Origin: Eubacterium sp.
Lineage (GTDB): Bacteria; Bacillota; Clostridia; Lachnospirales; Lachnospiraceae
Direction: 5' to 3'
Length of the DNA stretch: 64,000 nucleotides
NCBI GenBank assembly: GCA_017430325.1
Contig: JAFRNE010000035.1
Span: 1 to 64,000, forward strand
Shown piece by piece: positions 54,183-61,763 of this stretch (its first letter is position 1; every line of letters starts with the position of its first letter). The translations under genes were made by a program, and so were the position numbers. Under the pieces are notes generated by a model. That model worked only from the letters and a program-made list of their open reading frames with translations, made no database searches and was not told the origin of the DNA.

Positions 54183-57158
54183 CTACTGAGGTTTTTTAAC
54201 CGTGAGTCTTTTAGGCTCAATCTTTGCAACTGCCTGCGCGTTTGCAACAGGTGCATCAGGATCCTTAAGCTTGTTACGGGATTCAAGCTGCCTTATGTTA
54301 TTTCTGGCATTCTGCCTGAACTCGCTGCTTAGGTAATCGTCCTGAGCAGGAAACTTTTTCATCTCATCGTAGCGATCGACCGCCTTCATGAGATCCTTCA
54401 TGGTATCACTCAGCTTGTTGCATTTATCAAGCTGATCGGTGATCTTATCACGAAGCTTTACGGCGTATTTGTATTTCTGCACATTTGGATCCTGCTCTAA
54501 TATCTTAAGCTCGCCCTCAGCTATCTTAAGCTTTTCTGTATCGCCTTCTTTTTTATAGAGGTCAATCTCAGCCTTACACATCTGATAATCCATAACAAGC
54601 TCGGAATTCTCCTGAAGGTAGTTGTTTGCGGCATCAAGTGCAGTTTTCAGAGTCTTCTTGTAAGAAGAGTAATCCTTTCCCTTTTCGTATGGTATGATGA
54701 TACCGACAACAGTATTGTCATCGTTACGGAGCTCGATATTTCCTGATGACGAAATAAAGCGAGGATTCTTCTTTTTCGGGTCGAAAAACTTCTCGGCTGT
54801 TGCAATGACATTCTCAAATGTTCCGGCTTTTTTGATATTTTTCTTATCAAAATCCTTATGCAGCTTCTTGAAGCCTGCGAGAGAATCATAGAGACTTCCC
54901 GGACTGCGGTCAAGACGTGCTCTTGTAAGGTCACAGGCGATTTCTGTGCACTTTCTGCTGTCGTTTTCCATAGCATTGGCTACGGATTTGAATCTGTCAC
55001 CGATGACGAAAGTAAGGAGACCGAAGGTATTGCTTTTTGAATGCTTGGAAGCGTTAACATGTGCAAGCTGTTCGTTTACATAATATTTACCCATATCTTC
55101 GTCAGGAACTATACGAGGCATGTCCTTATCAAGGAAACCCGGCTCGGTTCCTTCATAAGCTTTTTCACAGCGGGTTATCTGTTTCTGGGCTTCTATGAAA
55201 ACATTCTTCATGTTTTTTATTTCTGCGTCATTAAGATCATATCCCTGCAGGAGGACTTCGTAAGCTTCAGGCTTCATGGCTTTTACAGCGTCTGCCATCG
55301 ACTTAGGGATTATCCTAAGGTCCTTGAACAGGGTTCCAAAGCCTAAAGAATGCGCATCCTTTCTTGAAGAGCAGGAAGTATCATTATCTATTCCCTGAAG
55401 AGCGATTAGTTTACCCTTTTTATCGAATTGATATAAATAATTAGCATTATGCCTGTCTGTATTCAGGATGAGATAATCAAGGAACTGCAGCATGGCAACG
55501 TTCTTTACAAATCCCGGATTCTCTTCCATGGACATATGTGTAAAGTTGTTAAAAGCGCTGTTTGCTCCGACGGTCTTCGAATCTATACCCTTTGCAGGCA
55601 TCATCATAACTCCGGTCTTAACGGTCTTCTTGCCATTCTCCATGGCTTCAATCTTCATCTTCTCAGAGAAGGCAAGGACATCTGAACATCCGAGAACCTC
55701 TGCGAGGGCACTGGCCAGTGCATTTCTCTTGCCGAGAGCAGCACCCCGGTCGATGCCACGGCCTTTATTTATTCTGTCAGCTAACTGATGCTTAAGATAC
55801 AGGCCTGTATATTCTATATATGCGTTGAGCCTTGTTTCGTTATCTCCGATGGCGGTGATGGTCTTCACACCTGTATTTGTGGCGTGCGGGCAGTCAAGGT
55901 ATTTTTCCTTAAGGTTAATTACCGCATCTATGACGCTGTTTTCCGTACACATAGCGTCGCCTTCTTTTCTTAAGATCTTGTCATGGCTTGTACCGATGAA
56001 AGCGTGAACATTTGCGTTTGCAGGAAAGCTCTTTATGAAATCGGCTTCCTGAGGATATTTTGCAAGAAGATAATTGATGATATCCTTCTCGGCATCCTCA
56101 CTGATCAGAGAATCCGGATCAACACCCGGGTTATGGGCTGTGTCCTTCTTGTTCGGGTCATAAACCTTGTCAGGTGTAAAATACCCGGTTACGACATCAC
56201 CCTTTGAGGCGCCCTCAATAGGTTCATCATCAACCTTGAAATCAATCTTATATCTGATACTCTGGCCGGCACCCGATTTGCTGAGCTCTGCCATGTCGGT
56301 GTCATGGAGCTTAACAACTCTGGTCCTTGAGGTATCGAAGAACTCACTAACAGTCATGAGGTTTGTCTTTCCCTCTTTGGCCTTGTCCAGTTTATTCTTA
56401 TATTTATGAAGAGCAGTATAGTCCTTGGAAAACTTCTTCATCATCTTCTTATACATTTCGGCCTGCTCAGGATTATTCTTTACCTTGTCGTACTCGGACT
56501 TCATCTCAACAGCCGCTTCGGCATAGAGGGAGATAAGTTCCTTTGCATCATCGGATGTAAGGAGCTTGTCCTCGGTCTTATAGGCGTTGATTTTATCTGA
56601 GAGCTGCTTTATTGCTGAAGCTTCGTTTCTATCCTTACTGAGACTGGTGAGCTGATCGGCTCTCTTAGCAGCGCGTTTACGCTTCTCCATATGAGTCTCG
56701 TAGCTGTAGCCGTTTGGATAGGCAGTGTATTTTTCTACGGCATTTTGAAGGTACTCGTCCACACTCGGATCAGCCTTACTGATGACCTGAGCGTCGTCGC
56801 GAAGTCTTGTTTCAAGAACCTCGAGATATGAGAGCAGCTCCTTTGAATTGCTGGACTTTATATATTCTTTCTTGAAGCGGGTGAGTCCGTTAAGAAGAGA
56901 ATTGTAAATATTTGAATAATAGCTCTTTTTGATATCGTTAAAGATTTCCTGATGACCGGCACTGTTTTTCTCGTAAATCTTCTTGGAAATACTGTTTATA
57001 TCGTCGATAAGGCCGGAAACAAAATTGATCCCGTTGTCGCCGTTAAGAAGATTCTCGGCAACCTCCGGATTCAGGTTCTCCTTATTTTCCTCTATATGTG
57101 AAACAATCTTCTGAATCAGTTTTTCAGACTTCATTATCTGCAATTTATTTGATGGCAT
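54183..57158 (-). CDS. Large protein with HipA/PI3-4-kinase-like core, unknown function
   Basis: A 991-residue soluble protein. ATG 57158 is chosen because AAAGGAG lies eight bases upstream (57167 would add three residues). The N-terminal 260 residues are helical and highly charged. The middle (about 275-620) looks like a protein/lipid-kinase fold of the HipA or PI3/4-kinase type. RNALASALAEVLGCSDVLAFSEKM near residue 478 resembles an N-lobe helix and strand, KTGVMMMPAKG near 514 a hinge, LDYLILNTDRHNANYLY near 560 the catalytic loop (Asp568, His570, Asn573), and LQGIDNDTSC near 587 the metal-binding IDxD. The C-terminal 300 residues are coiled and basic, ending in a Pro/Lys-rich tail. No signal peptide or membrane helix. 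Its target is unknown. Confidence 0.75.
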   Translation of the reverse strand: MPSNKLQIMKSEKLIQKIVSHIEENKENLNPEVAENLLNGDNGINFVSGLIDDINSISKKIYEKNSAGHQEIFNDIKKSYYSNIYNSLLNGLTRFKKEYIKSSNSKELLSYLEVLETRLRDDAQVISKADPSVDEYLQNAVEKYTAYPNGYSYETHMEKRKRAAKRADQLTSLSKDRNEASAIKQLSDKINAYKTEDKLLTSDDAKELISLYAEAAVEMKSEYDKVKNNPEQAEMYKKMMKKFSKDYTALHKYKNKLDKAKEGKTNLMTVSEFFDTSRTRVVKLHDTDMAELSKSGAGQSIRYKIDFKVDDEPIEGASKGDVVTGYFTPDKVYDPNKKDTAHNPGVDPDSLISEDAEKDIINYLLAKYPQEADFIKSFPANANVHAFIGTSHDKILRKEGDAMCTENSVIDAVINLKEKYLDCPHATNTGVKTITAIGDNETRLNAYIEYTGLYLKHQLADRINKGRGIDRGAALGKRNALASALAEVLGCSDVLAFSEKMKIEAMENGKKTVKTGVMMMPAKGIDSKTVGANSAFNNFTHMSMEENPGFVKNVAMLQFLDYLILNTDRHNANYLYQFDKKGKLIALQGIDNDTSCSSRKDAHSLGFGTLFKDLRIIPKSMADAVKAMKPEAYEVLLQGYDLNDAEIKNMKNVFIEAQKQITRCEKAYEGTEPGFLDKDMPRIVPDEDMGKYYVNEQLAHVNASKHSKSNTFGLLTFVIGDRFKSVANAMENDSRKCTEIACDLTRARLDRSPGSLYDSLAGFKKLHKDFDKKNIKKAGTFENVIATAEKFFDPKKKNPRFISSSGNIELRNDDNTVVGIIIPYEKGKDYSSYKKTLKTALDAANNYLQENSELVMDYQMCKAEIDLYKKEGDTEKLKIAEGELKILEQDPNVQKYKYAVKLRDKITDQLDKCNKLSDTMKDLMKAVDRYDEMKKFPAQDDYLSSEFRQNARNNIRQLESRNKLKDPDAPVANAQAVAKIEPKRLTVKKPQ

Positions 57159-57245
57159 GAAACACACTCCTTTCGTATTTTCATCTCTAGGCTACATGTT
57201 AACATCTGATACATAACAAAAGCGCAACAAGCCGTAAATACTTTA

Positions 57246-57275
57246 TTGCATTAACGTATTAACATGGTATATAAT
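57246..57275 (+). promoter_or_regulatory. Promoter of the acyl-CoA synthetase gene
   Basis: TTGCAT (57246-57251) and TATAAT (57270-57275) with an 18-base spacer; leader of about 60 bases with GGGGAG before ATG 57340. Confidence 0.65.
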
Positions 57276-57339
57276 TGAAGTCGATGTGGTGAGAGGTTTG
57301 GGCGCCACAGGAACTAATAATATATGGGGAGAAAAGAAA

Positions 57340-58974
57340 ATGCCTATTACAGATTTACTCGAAAGAAATGCCAGGGAGTTTGGCGACGAGATAGCTCTTG
57401 TCGAGGTTAACCCTGCGATCAAAGAAGTAAGAAGAGTTACATGGAAAGAATATGAGCTCATTCAGCCTTCTGAGGCAGAGCCATACAGAAGAGAGATAAC
57501 CTGGAGTGTATTTAATGAGAAGGCGAACCGTTTCGCAAACCTTCTTCTTTCAAGAGGGATCAAGAAGAATGATAAGGTTGGTATCCTTCTTATGAACTGC
57601 CTTGAGTGGCTGCCGATATATTTTGGTGTTCTTAAGACCGGGGCGATAGCAGTACCTTTCAACTTCAGATATACAGCTGATGAGATCGAATACTGTGCAA
57701 AGCTTGCTGAGGTTGATATCCTTATATTCGGACCTGAGTTTATCGGAAGAATGGAGACTATAGCCGATAAGATATCTAAGAAGGCAAGTCTTCTTTATGT
57801 AGGTGAGGGATGTCCTTCTTTTGCAGAGGATTATACAGCGCTGACAGTTAACTGCAGCAGCGTATCGCCTGATATAACACTTACCGATGATGATTATGCA
57901 GCAATATATTTTTCATCAGGTACAACGGGCTTTCCAAAGGCTATCCTTCATAAGCACAGAAGTTTGTCGCATTCTGCAAAGGTTGAGCAGGCACATCACG
58001 GACAGACTCATGATGATGTATTTTTATGTATTCCACCGCTTTATCATACAGGTGCGAAGATGCATTGGTTCGGAAGCCTTATTTCGGGAAGTAAGGCAGT
58101 CCTTCTTAAGGGAACCAAGCCGGAGTACGTGCTTGATGCTGTAAGCCGCGAGCATTGTACTATAGTATGGCTGCTTGTTCCTTGGGCACAGGATATCCTG
58201 ATCGCACTTGAAAGCGGACAGCTGAATAAGGATGATTATGAGCTTGATCAGTGGAGACTGATGCACATCGGCGCACAGCCTGTACCTGCAAGTCTTATTG
58301 CAAGATGGAAGAAGATATTTCCGAACCATCAGTATGATACAAACTACGGACTCTCAGAGTCTATCGGACCGGGCTGCGTTCACCTTGGCGTTGAAAATAT
58401 TCATAAGGTTGGCGCCATCGGTATTCCGGGCTACGGCTGGGAAACCAAGATTGTTGACGAAGACAGAAATGAAGTGCCAAAGGGCGAAGTTGGCGAGCTT
58501 GCTGTTAAGGGACCGGGAGTTATGGAGTGTTACTACCATAACAAAAAGGCGACAGAGGAGTGCCTGAAGGACGGATGGCTCTTTACAGGAGATATGGCTA
58601 AGCTCGATGAGGATGGCTTCATCTGGCTCGTTGATCGTAAGAAGGATGTCATCATAAGTGGTGGAGAAAATATATATCCTGTTCAGATCGAGGACTTCAT
58701 GATGAAGAATGAGAAGATCCAGGACGTAGCAGTTATCGGTATCGGTGATCCGAGACTTGGTGAGATCTCAGCTGCCATCGTTCAGCTTAAAGCTGGCAAG
58801 ATGGCTACTGAAGAGGAGATAAACGAATTTTGTCTTGAACTTCCAAGATACAAGAGACCACGTAAGATCATCTTCGCAGACGTTCCGAGAAATGCAACAG
58901 GTAAGATCGAGAAGCCAAAGCTTCGTGAGATGTACGGAACCGTAAATCTTGTTGCAGAAGAGAACAATAGTTAA
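57340..58974 (+). CDS. AMP-forming acyl/aryl-CoA synthetase
   Basis: A 544-residue class I adenylate-forming ligase that activates a carboxylic acid with ATP and joins it to CoA. The P-loop is YFSSGTTGFPKAILHKHRSL near residue 189, the A5 motif is TNYGLSESIGPG near 330, the A7/A8 region is GWLFTGDMAKLDEDGFIWLVDRKKDVIISGGENIYP across 410-448, and the catalytic Lys is in NATGKIEKPKLREMY near 520. All core motifs are intact. ATG 57340 is chosen by its GGGGAG site; the upstream extension to 57286 is unlikely. Position near iorAB (across the minus-strand kinase-like gene) makes aryl acids such as phenylacetate or indoleacetate attractive substrates, but fatty acids are equally possible from sequence. 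Confidence 0.9.
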   Translation: MPITDLLERNAREFGDEIALVEVNPAIKEVRRVTWKEYELIQPSEAEPYRREITWSVFNEKANRFANLLLSRGIKKNDKVGILLMNCLEWLPIYFGVLKTGAIAVPFNFRYTADEIEYCAKLAEVDILIFGPEFIGRMETIADKISKKASLLYVGEGCPSFAEDYTALTVNCSSVSPDITLTDDDYAAIYFSSGTTGFPKAILHKHRSLSHSAKVEQAHHGQTHDDVFLCIPPLYHTGAKMHWFGSLISGSKAVLLKGTKPEYVLDAVSREHCTIVWLLVPWAQDILIALESGQLNKDDYELDQWRLMHIGAQPVPASLIARWKKIFPNHQYDTNYGLSESIGPGCVHLGVENIHKVGAIGIPGYGWETKIVDEDRNEVPKGEVGELAVKGPGVMECYYHNKKATEECLKDGWLFTGDMAKLDEDGFIWLVDRKKDVIISGGENIYPVQIEDFMMKNEKIQDVAVIGIGDPRLGEISAAIVQLKAGKMATEEEINEFCLELPRYKRPRKIIFADVPRNATGKIEKPKLREMYGTVNLVAEENNS

Positions 58975-58984
58975 TAATATAAAG

Positions 58985-59016
58985 AAACCGCAGCTCCTAT
59001 GAGCTGCGGTTTTGTA
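58985..59016. terminator. Bidirectional terminator
   Basis: AAACCGCAGCTC (58985-58996) pairs with GAGCTGCGGTTT (59001-59012) across CTAT. It serves the CoA ligase gene and the converging YdcF gene. Confidence 0.88.
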
Positions 59017-59017
59017 T

Positions 59018-60517
59018 TTATAAAATTGCCTGCAGCAGCCACTGAAGGTTGCCGAGGATGATAGTCTGAACGACCAGAAGAACTATAAGGAATATATGTA
59101 TCCTGCGTCCGTTTACTACCATTCCGATGAATTCACGGATAAGGGCGTTCGGCCAGAAATACCATTTTGTCTTTGATCCGAGACCGTCTGCATTCATACC
59201 AACCATGGAAGCGAGTATGCCGCTTCGGTAAACATGATAATTGGTGGTGGAGAAGATCATCTTTGAATCAGGATTATCCTTGTCGATTATCTCCTTGGAG
59301 TATTTCATATTCTGATAAGTATTTTCAGAACGTGTCTCCGGAAGGATGCGGTCTGCAGGTATACCCTGTTTGATAAGATAATTCTTAATCGCTTCCCCCT
59401 CCGGTATGCATTCGTCAGGACCCTGTCCGCCTGAAGGAACGAAGCGGGCTGCCTTGCCGGTTTTTTCAAGCTGCTTTTTATAAAAAGCTATCGCTGCATC
59501 GGCTCTTCCCTGAAGCAGAGGATAGAGAGTTCCGTCATCTTTGATTCCGCAGCCGAGGATGATGATATGATCCTTATCAAGCTTTGGTTTATGACGGCCT
59601 GCGATACGGCAGAGTATAAAGGTTGCAAGCAGATTACATTCGAAGTAAACAAAAAGTGAAGCGATTATATTTCTGGTAAGTATATTTGCGGTATCGCCCG
59701 GGGTGAACTCGAGAGACATTGTCGAGTTTTTCATTATAATGAATATCAGGAGGAGTCCGCCAAAAAGCATGAGACTGATCAAGATACCCAGAAGATTCGA
59801 AGGCTTCTTTCCCTCTTTCTGGATAAGCCTGATATTGCTTGATGAGATAAAGAGAGAGAAGATGAGCAGTACCGGTGTTGAAATAAGTGCAACTATGGAT
59901 AAGACATAGTTTGTACAAAGGAAGACTATTACACCGTAATGCTCCCATGGATCGATCAGGCTTTCAATCGCAAAAGGTAGAAGGGCACAGGACTGAAGTG
60001 CAAAATACATGAACAGCCCCAGAGACAGTATCGATTCATAGGAGAAGTAATGCCTTATCTTTGTCTGGATAAAATGAACAAGTGTAAGTATTGAAAAAGC
60101 AATAAATACCAGTGTTACCGAGATGAATAAATACTGATATCCGTTAAAGATAAAAGTCTTATCGGTAAAGAGTATGCCGGTCTTTGTATGAACGATATCA
60201 ATAAAGGAAGAATCTATAACTTCAGGGTTTTCGGAATGTACGGCAAATATCTTTGCAGAGGTCTCTCCGGGAGAGATGCCATCAAAAATGATATGATAGC
60301 GTTCTCCTTCTTTATAATATGAAGTGATCTCTACTATGTCTTCCGTCCCATATTCAGCTGTGATCGAAGAGTATTCGTAGTTGCCAGTGGCTGTGATGAC
60401 AAAATCAAGCTCCTTGGCATCAGGATGTATGACACGCACGACTATCGCGAGAAACAGAAATGATATAGCCGCGGCTATCAGTAATTTTTTTGATAGTGAA
60501 AGACTGTGTTTGTTCAT
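59018..60517 (-). CDS. YdcF-like (DUF218) membrane protein
   Basis: A 499-residue membrane protein. Minus-strand ATG 60517 is chosen because AAAAGGTG lies nine bases upstream; the ORF extends to 60592 without a better site. A signal-anchor helix (about residues 8-28) is followed by an extracytoplasmic segment of about 90 residues. Five to six helices follow (about 120-310). A DUF218/YdcF domain comes next (about 320-465: IIILGCGIKDDGTLYPLLQGRADAAI, PSGGQGPDECIPEGEAIKNYLI, SENTYQNMKYS, FSTTNYHVYRSGILA), and a last helix ends the chain. The family binds SAM or acts in envelope polymer metabolism (SanA, ElyC relatives); activity here is unknown. It stands alone. Confidence 0.85.
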   Translation of the reverse strand: MNKHSLSLSKKLLIAAAISFLFLAIVVRVIHPDAKELDFVITATGNYEYSSITAEYGTEDIVEITSYYKEGERYHIIFDGISPGETSAKIFAVHSENPEVIDSSFIDIVHTKTGILFTDKTFIFNGYQYLFISVTLVFIAFSILTLVHFIQTKIRHYFSYESILSLGLFMYFALQSCALLPFAIESLIDPWEHYGVIVFLCTNYVLSIVALISTPVLLIFSLFISSSNIRLIQKEGKKPSNLLGILISLMLFGGLLLIFIIMKNSTMSLEFTPGDTANILTRNIIASLFVYFECNLLATFILCRIAGRHKPKLDKDHIIILGCGIKDDGTLYPLLQGRADAAIAFYKKQLEKTGKAARFVPSGGQGPDECIPEGEAIKNYLIKQGIPADRILPETRSENTYQNMKYSKEIIDKDNPDSKMIFSTTNYHVYRSGILASMVGMNADGLGSKTKWYFWPNALIREFIGMVVNGRRIHIFLIVLLVVQTIILGNLQWLLQAIL

Positions 60518-60766
60518 AGGAATATTCACCTTTTCATTCAGATATAGTACTAACTTTCGGATTATTCTATCATCGAAAGCATAAAAAAGCAAATAAGCTT
60601 AGGAGACTAAGCCCGGATGTATTTTTATAGGCAGAATGTATCGTAAAAATGACGAAAAGTATTACGGTGAAGTTCGGTTTTTCGTCATAATTTTTACTGA
60701 GTCTTGTATAATATTAACAAAAATCTAGAAATATGCAATTTTATAGTAATATTACACAAAAAGCTG

Positions 60767-60794
60767 TTGCGTTTTTATTAAAAAGTGATATAAT
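60767..60794 (+). promoter_or_regulatory. Promoter of a probable small RNA
   Basis: TTGCGT (60767-60772) and a consensus TATAAT (60789-60794) with a 16-base spacer. The predicted start is near 60801. Confidence 0.65.
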
Positions 60795-60800
60795 CATCTA

Positions 60801-60910
60801 TAGTAAATACTTAGTTGTTCATGTTCGGAACATTTAGAAGGCTAAGTTACATGTGGGGGCTTTATGCAGAATGGAAACTACAGGAGAATCTTGTGGTTTC
60901 TTTTTCTTTT
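60801..60910 (+). ncRNA. Probable small non-coding RNA or leader with terminator
   Basis: About 110 bases between a strong promoter and an intrinsic terminator, with no ORF. ACTTAG/CTAAGT (about 60809-60846) can close a stem around GTTC/GGAAC, and GAAACTACA (60874-60882) pairs with TGTGGTTTC (60892-60900) ahead of five T residues. A second promoter candidate (TTGTTA at 60909, TATTAT at 60931, 16-base spacer) lies between it and the ABC gene, so it may be a stand-alone RNA. I do not match it to a known family. The rest of the 60518-60986 gap is AT-rich; a GACGAAAA/TTTTCGTC inverted repeat lies near 60651-60690. Confidence 0.55.
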
Positions 60911-60986
60911 GTTAAAGAAAACTTAACTAATATTATACATTTTAATACTTTAATATATGCAGGATAAATAGTATTATATACTTGTT

Positions 60987-61763
60987 ATGATAAAAGCAGA
61001 AAACCTTGTAAAAACCTTTATAAAAAACGAGAAGAAGAATAAGAAGACCGAGTTCAATGCGGTGGACGGAATATCGCTTGAGGTCGGTAAAGGTGAGATT
61101 GTCGGGATACTCGGACCTAACGGTGCGGGAAAGACGACACTTCTTCGTATGCTTTCAAGTCTGATGAAGCCGACCACGGGTAAAGTTATGGTCAGCCTCG
61201 GAGATGAATCACAGGTAATAACCGATGCAGTGGAGCTTCGCAGTCATATCGGCTATCATTCCGGAAATACAAAGCTTTACGGAAGGCTTTCTACAAGAGA
61301 GATGCTTACTATGTTCGGAATTATTTACGGCCTTTCAAAGGAAGTGATAGAGGAGAGGATACAGAGTATTTCCGATGTCCTTAACATGGACAGCTTTATC
61401 GATAACAGGATAGAAAAGCTTTCAACCGGTCAGACCCAGAGGGCAGCTATTGCCAGATGCCTGATACACGATCCGGAAATATATATTTTTGACGAGCCGA
61501 CTCTCGGTCTCGATATCATAAGCAGTGCGGCCATCACGAAGTTCATGAAGGGTGAAAAGGACAGGGGAAGAACTGTTATCTATTCGACTCATTACATGGA
61601 GGAAGCCGAATACCTCTGTGACAGGATAATCATGATAAATAAAGGAAAGATCATATGTAATCTTACTCCGGACGAACTGAAAAAGAATACCGGTACCACA
61701 AATATGCGTGACGCCTTCAACGTGATAGTTGAAAGAGAGGAGCTGGACCATGAAGAGTTATAA
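60987..61763 (+). CDS. NatA-like ABC transporter ATPase
   Basis: A 258-residue ATPase for an ABC-2-type exporter. Walker A is GPNGAGKTT near residue 43, the signature is LSTGQTQRAAIARCLIHDP near residue 148 (degenerate LSxGQ form typical of NatA/CcmA-type), Walker B is IYIFDEPTLGLD near 170, and the switch His is in STHYMEEAEYL near 204. A Lys-rich insert (KNEKKNKKTEF) sits near residue 14. NatA works with NatB to export Na+ or organic compounds in Bacillus. The gene overlaps the permease gene by 14 bases. No strong ribosome site is seen before ATG 60987. Confidence 0.92.
   Translation: MIKAENLVKTFIKNEKKNKKTEFNAVDGISLEVGKGEIVGILGPNGAGKTTLLRMLSSLMKPTTGKVMVSLGDESQVITDAVELRSHIGYHSGNTKLYGRLSTREMLTMFGIIYGLSKEVIEERIQSISDVLNMDSFIDNRIEKLSTGQTQRAAIARCLIHDPEIYIFDEPTLGLDIISSAAITKFMKGEKDRGRTVIYSTHYMEEAEYLCDRIIMINKGKIICNLTPDELKKNTGTTNMRDAFNVIVEREELDHEEL

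Noticed and set aside
54183..57158. HipBA-type toxin-antitoxin module
   Set aside because: The kinase-like chain is more than twice HipA length and no small helix-turn-helix gene lies beside it.
60593..60760. Extra promoter and transcript around TATAAT near 60709
   Set aside because: The -10 match is good but no acceptable -35 at 16-18 bases and no ORF follow; left as background.
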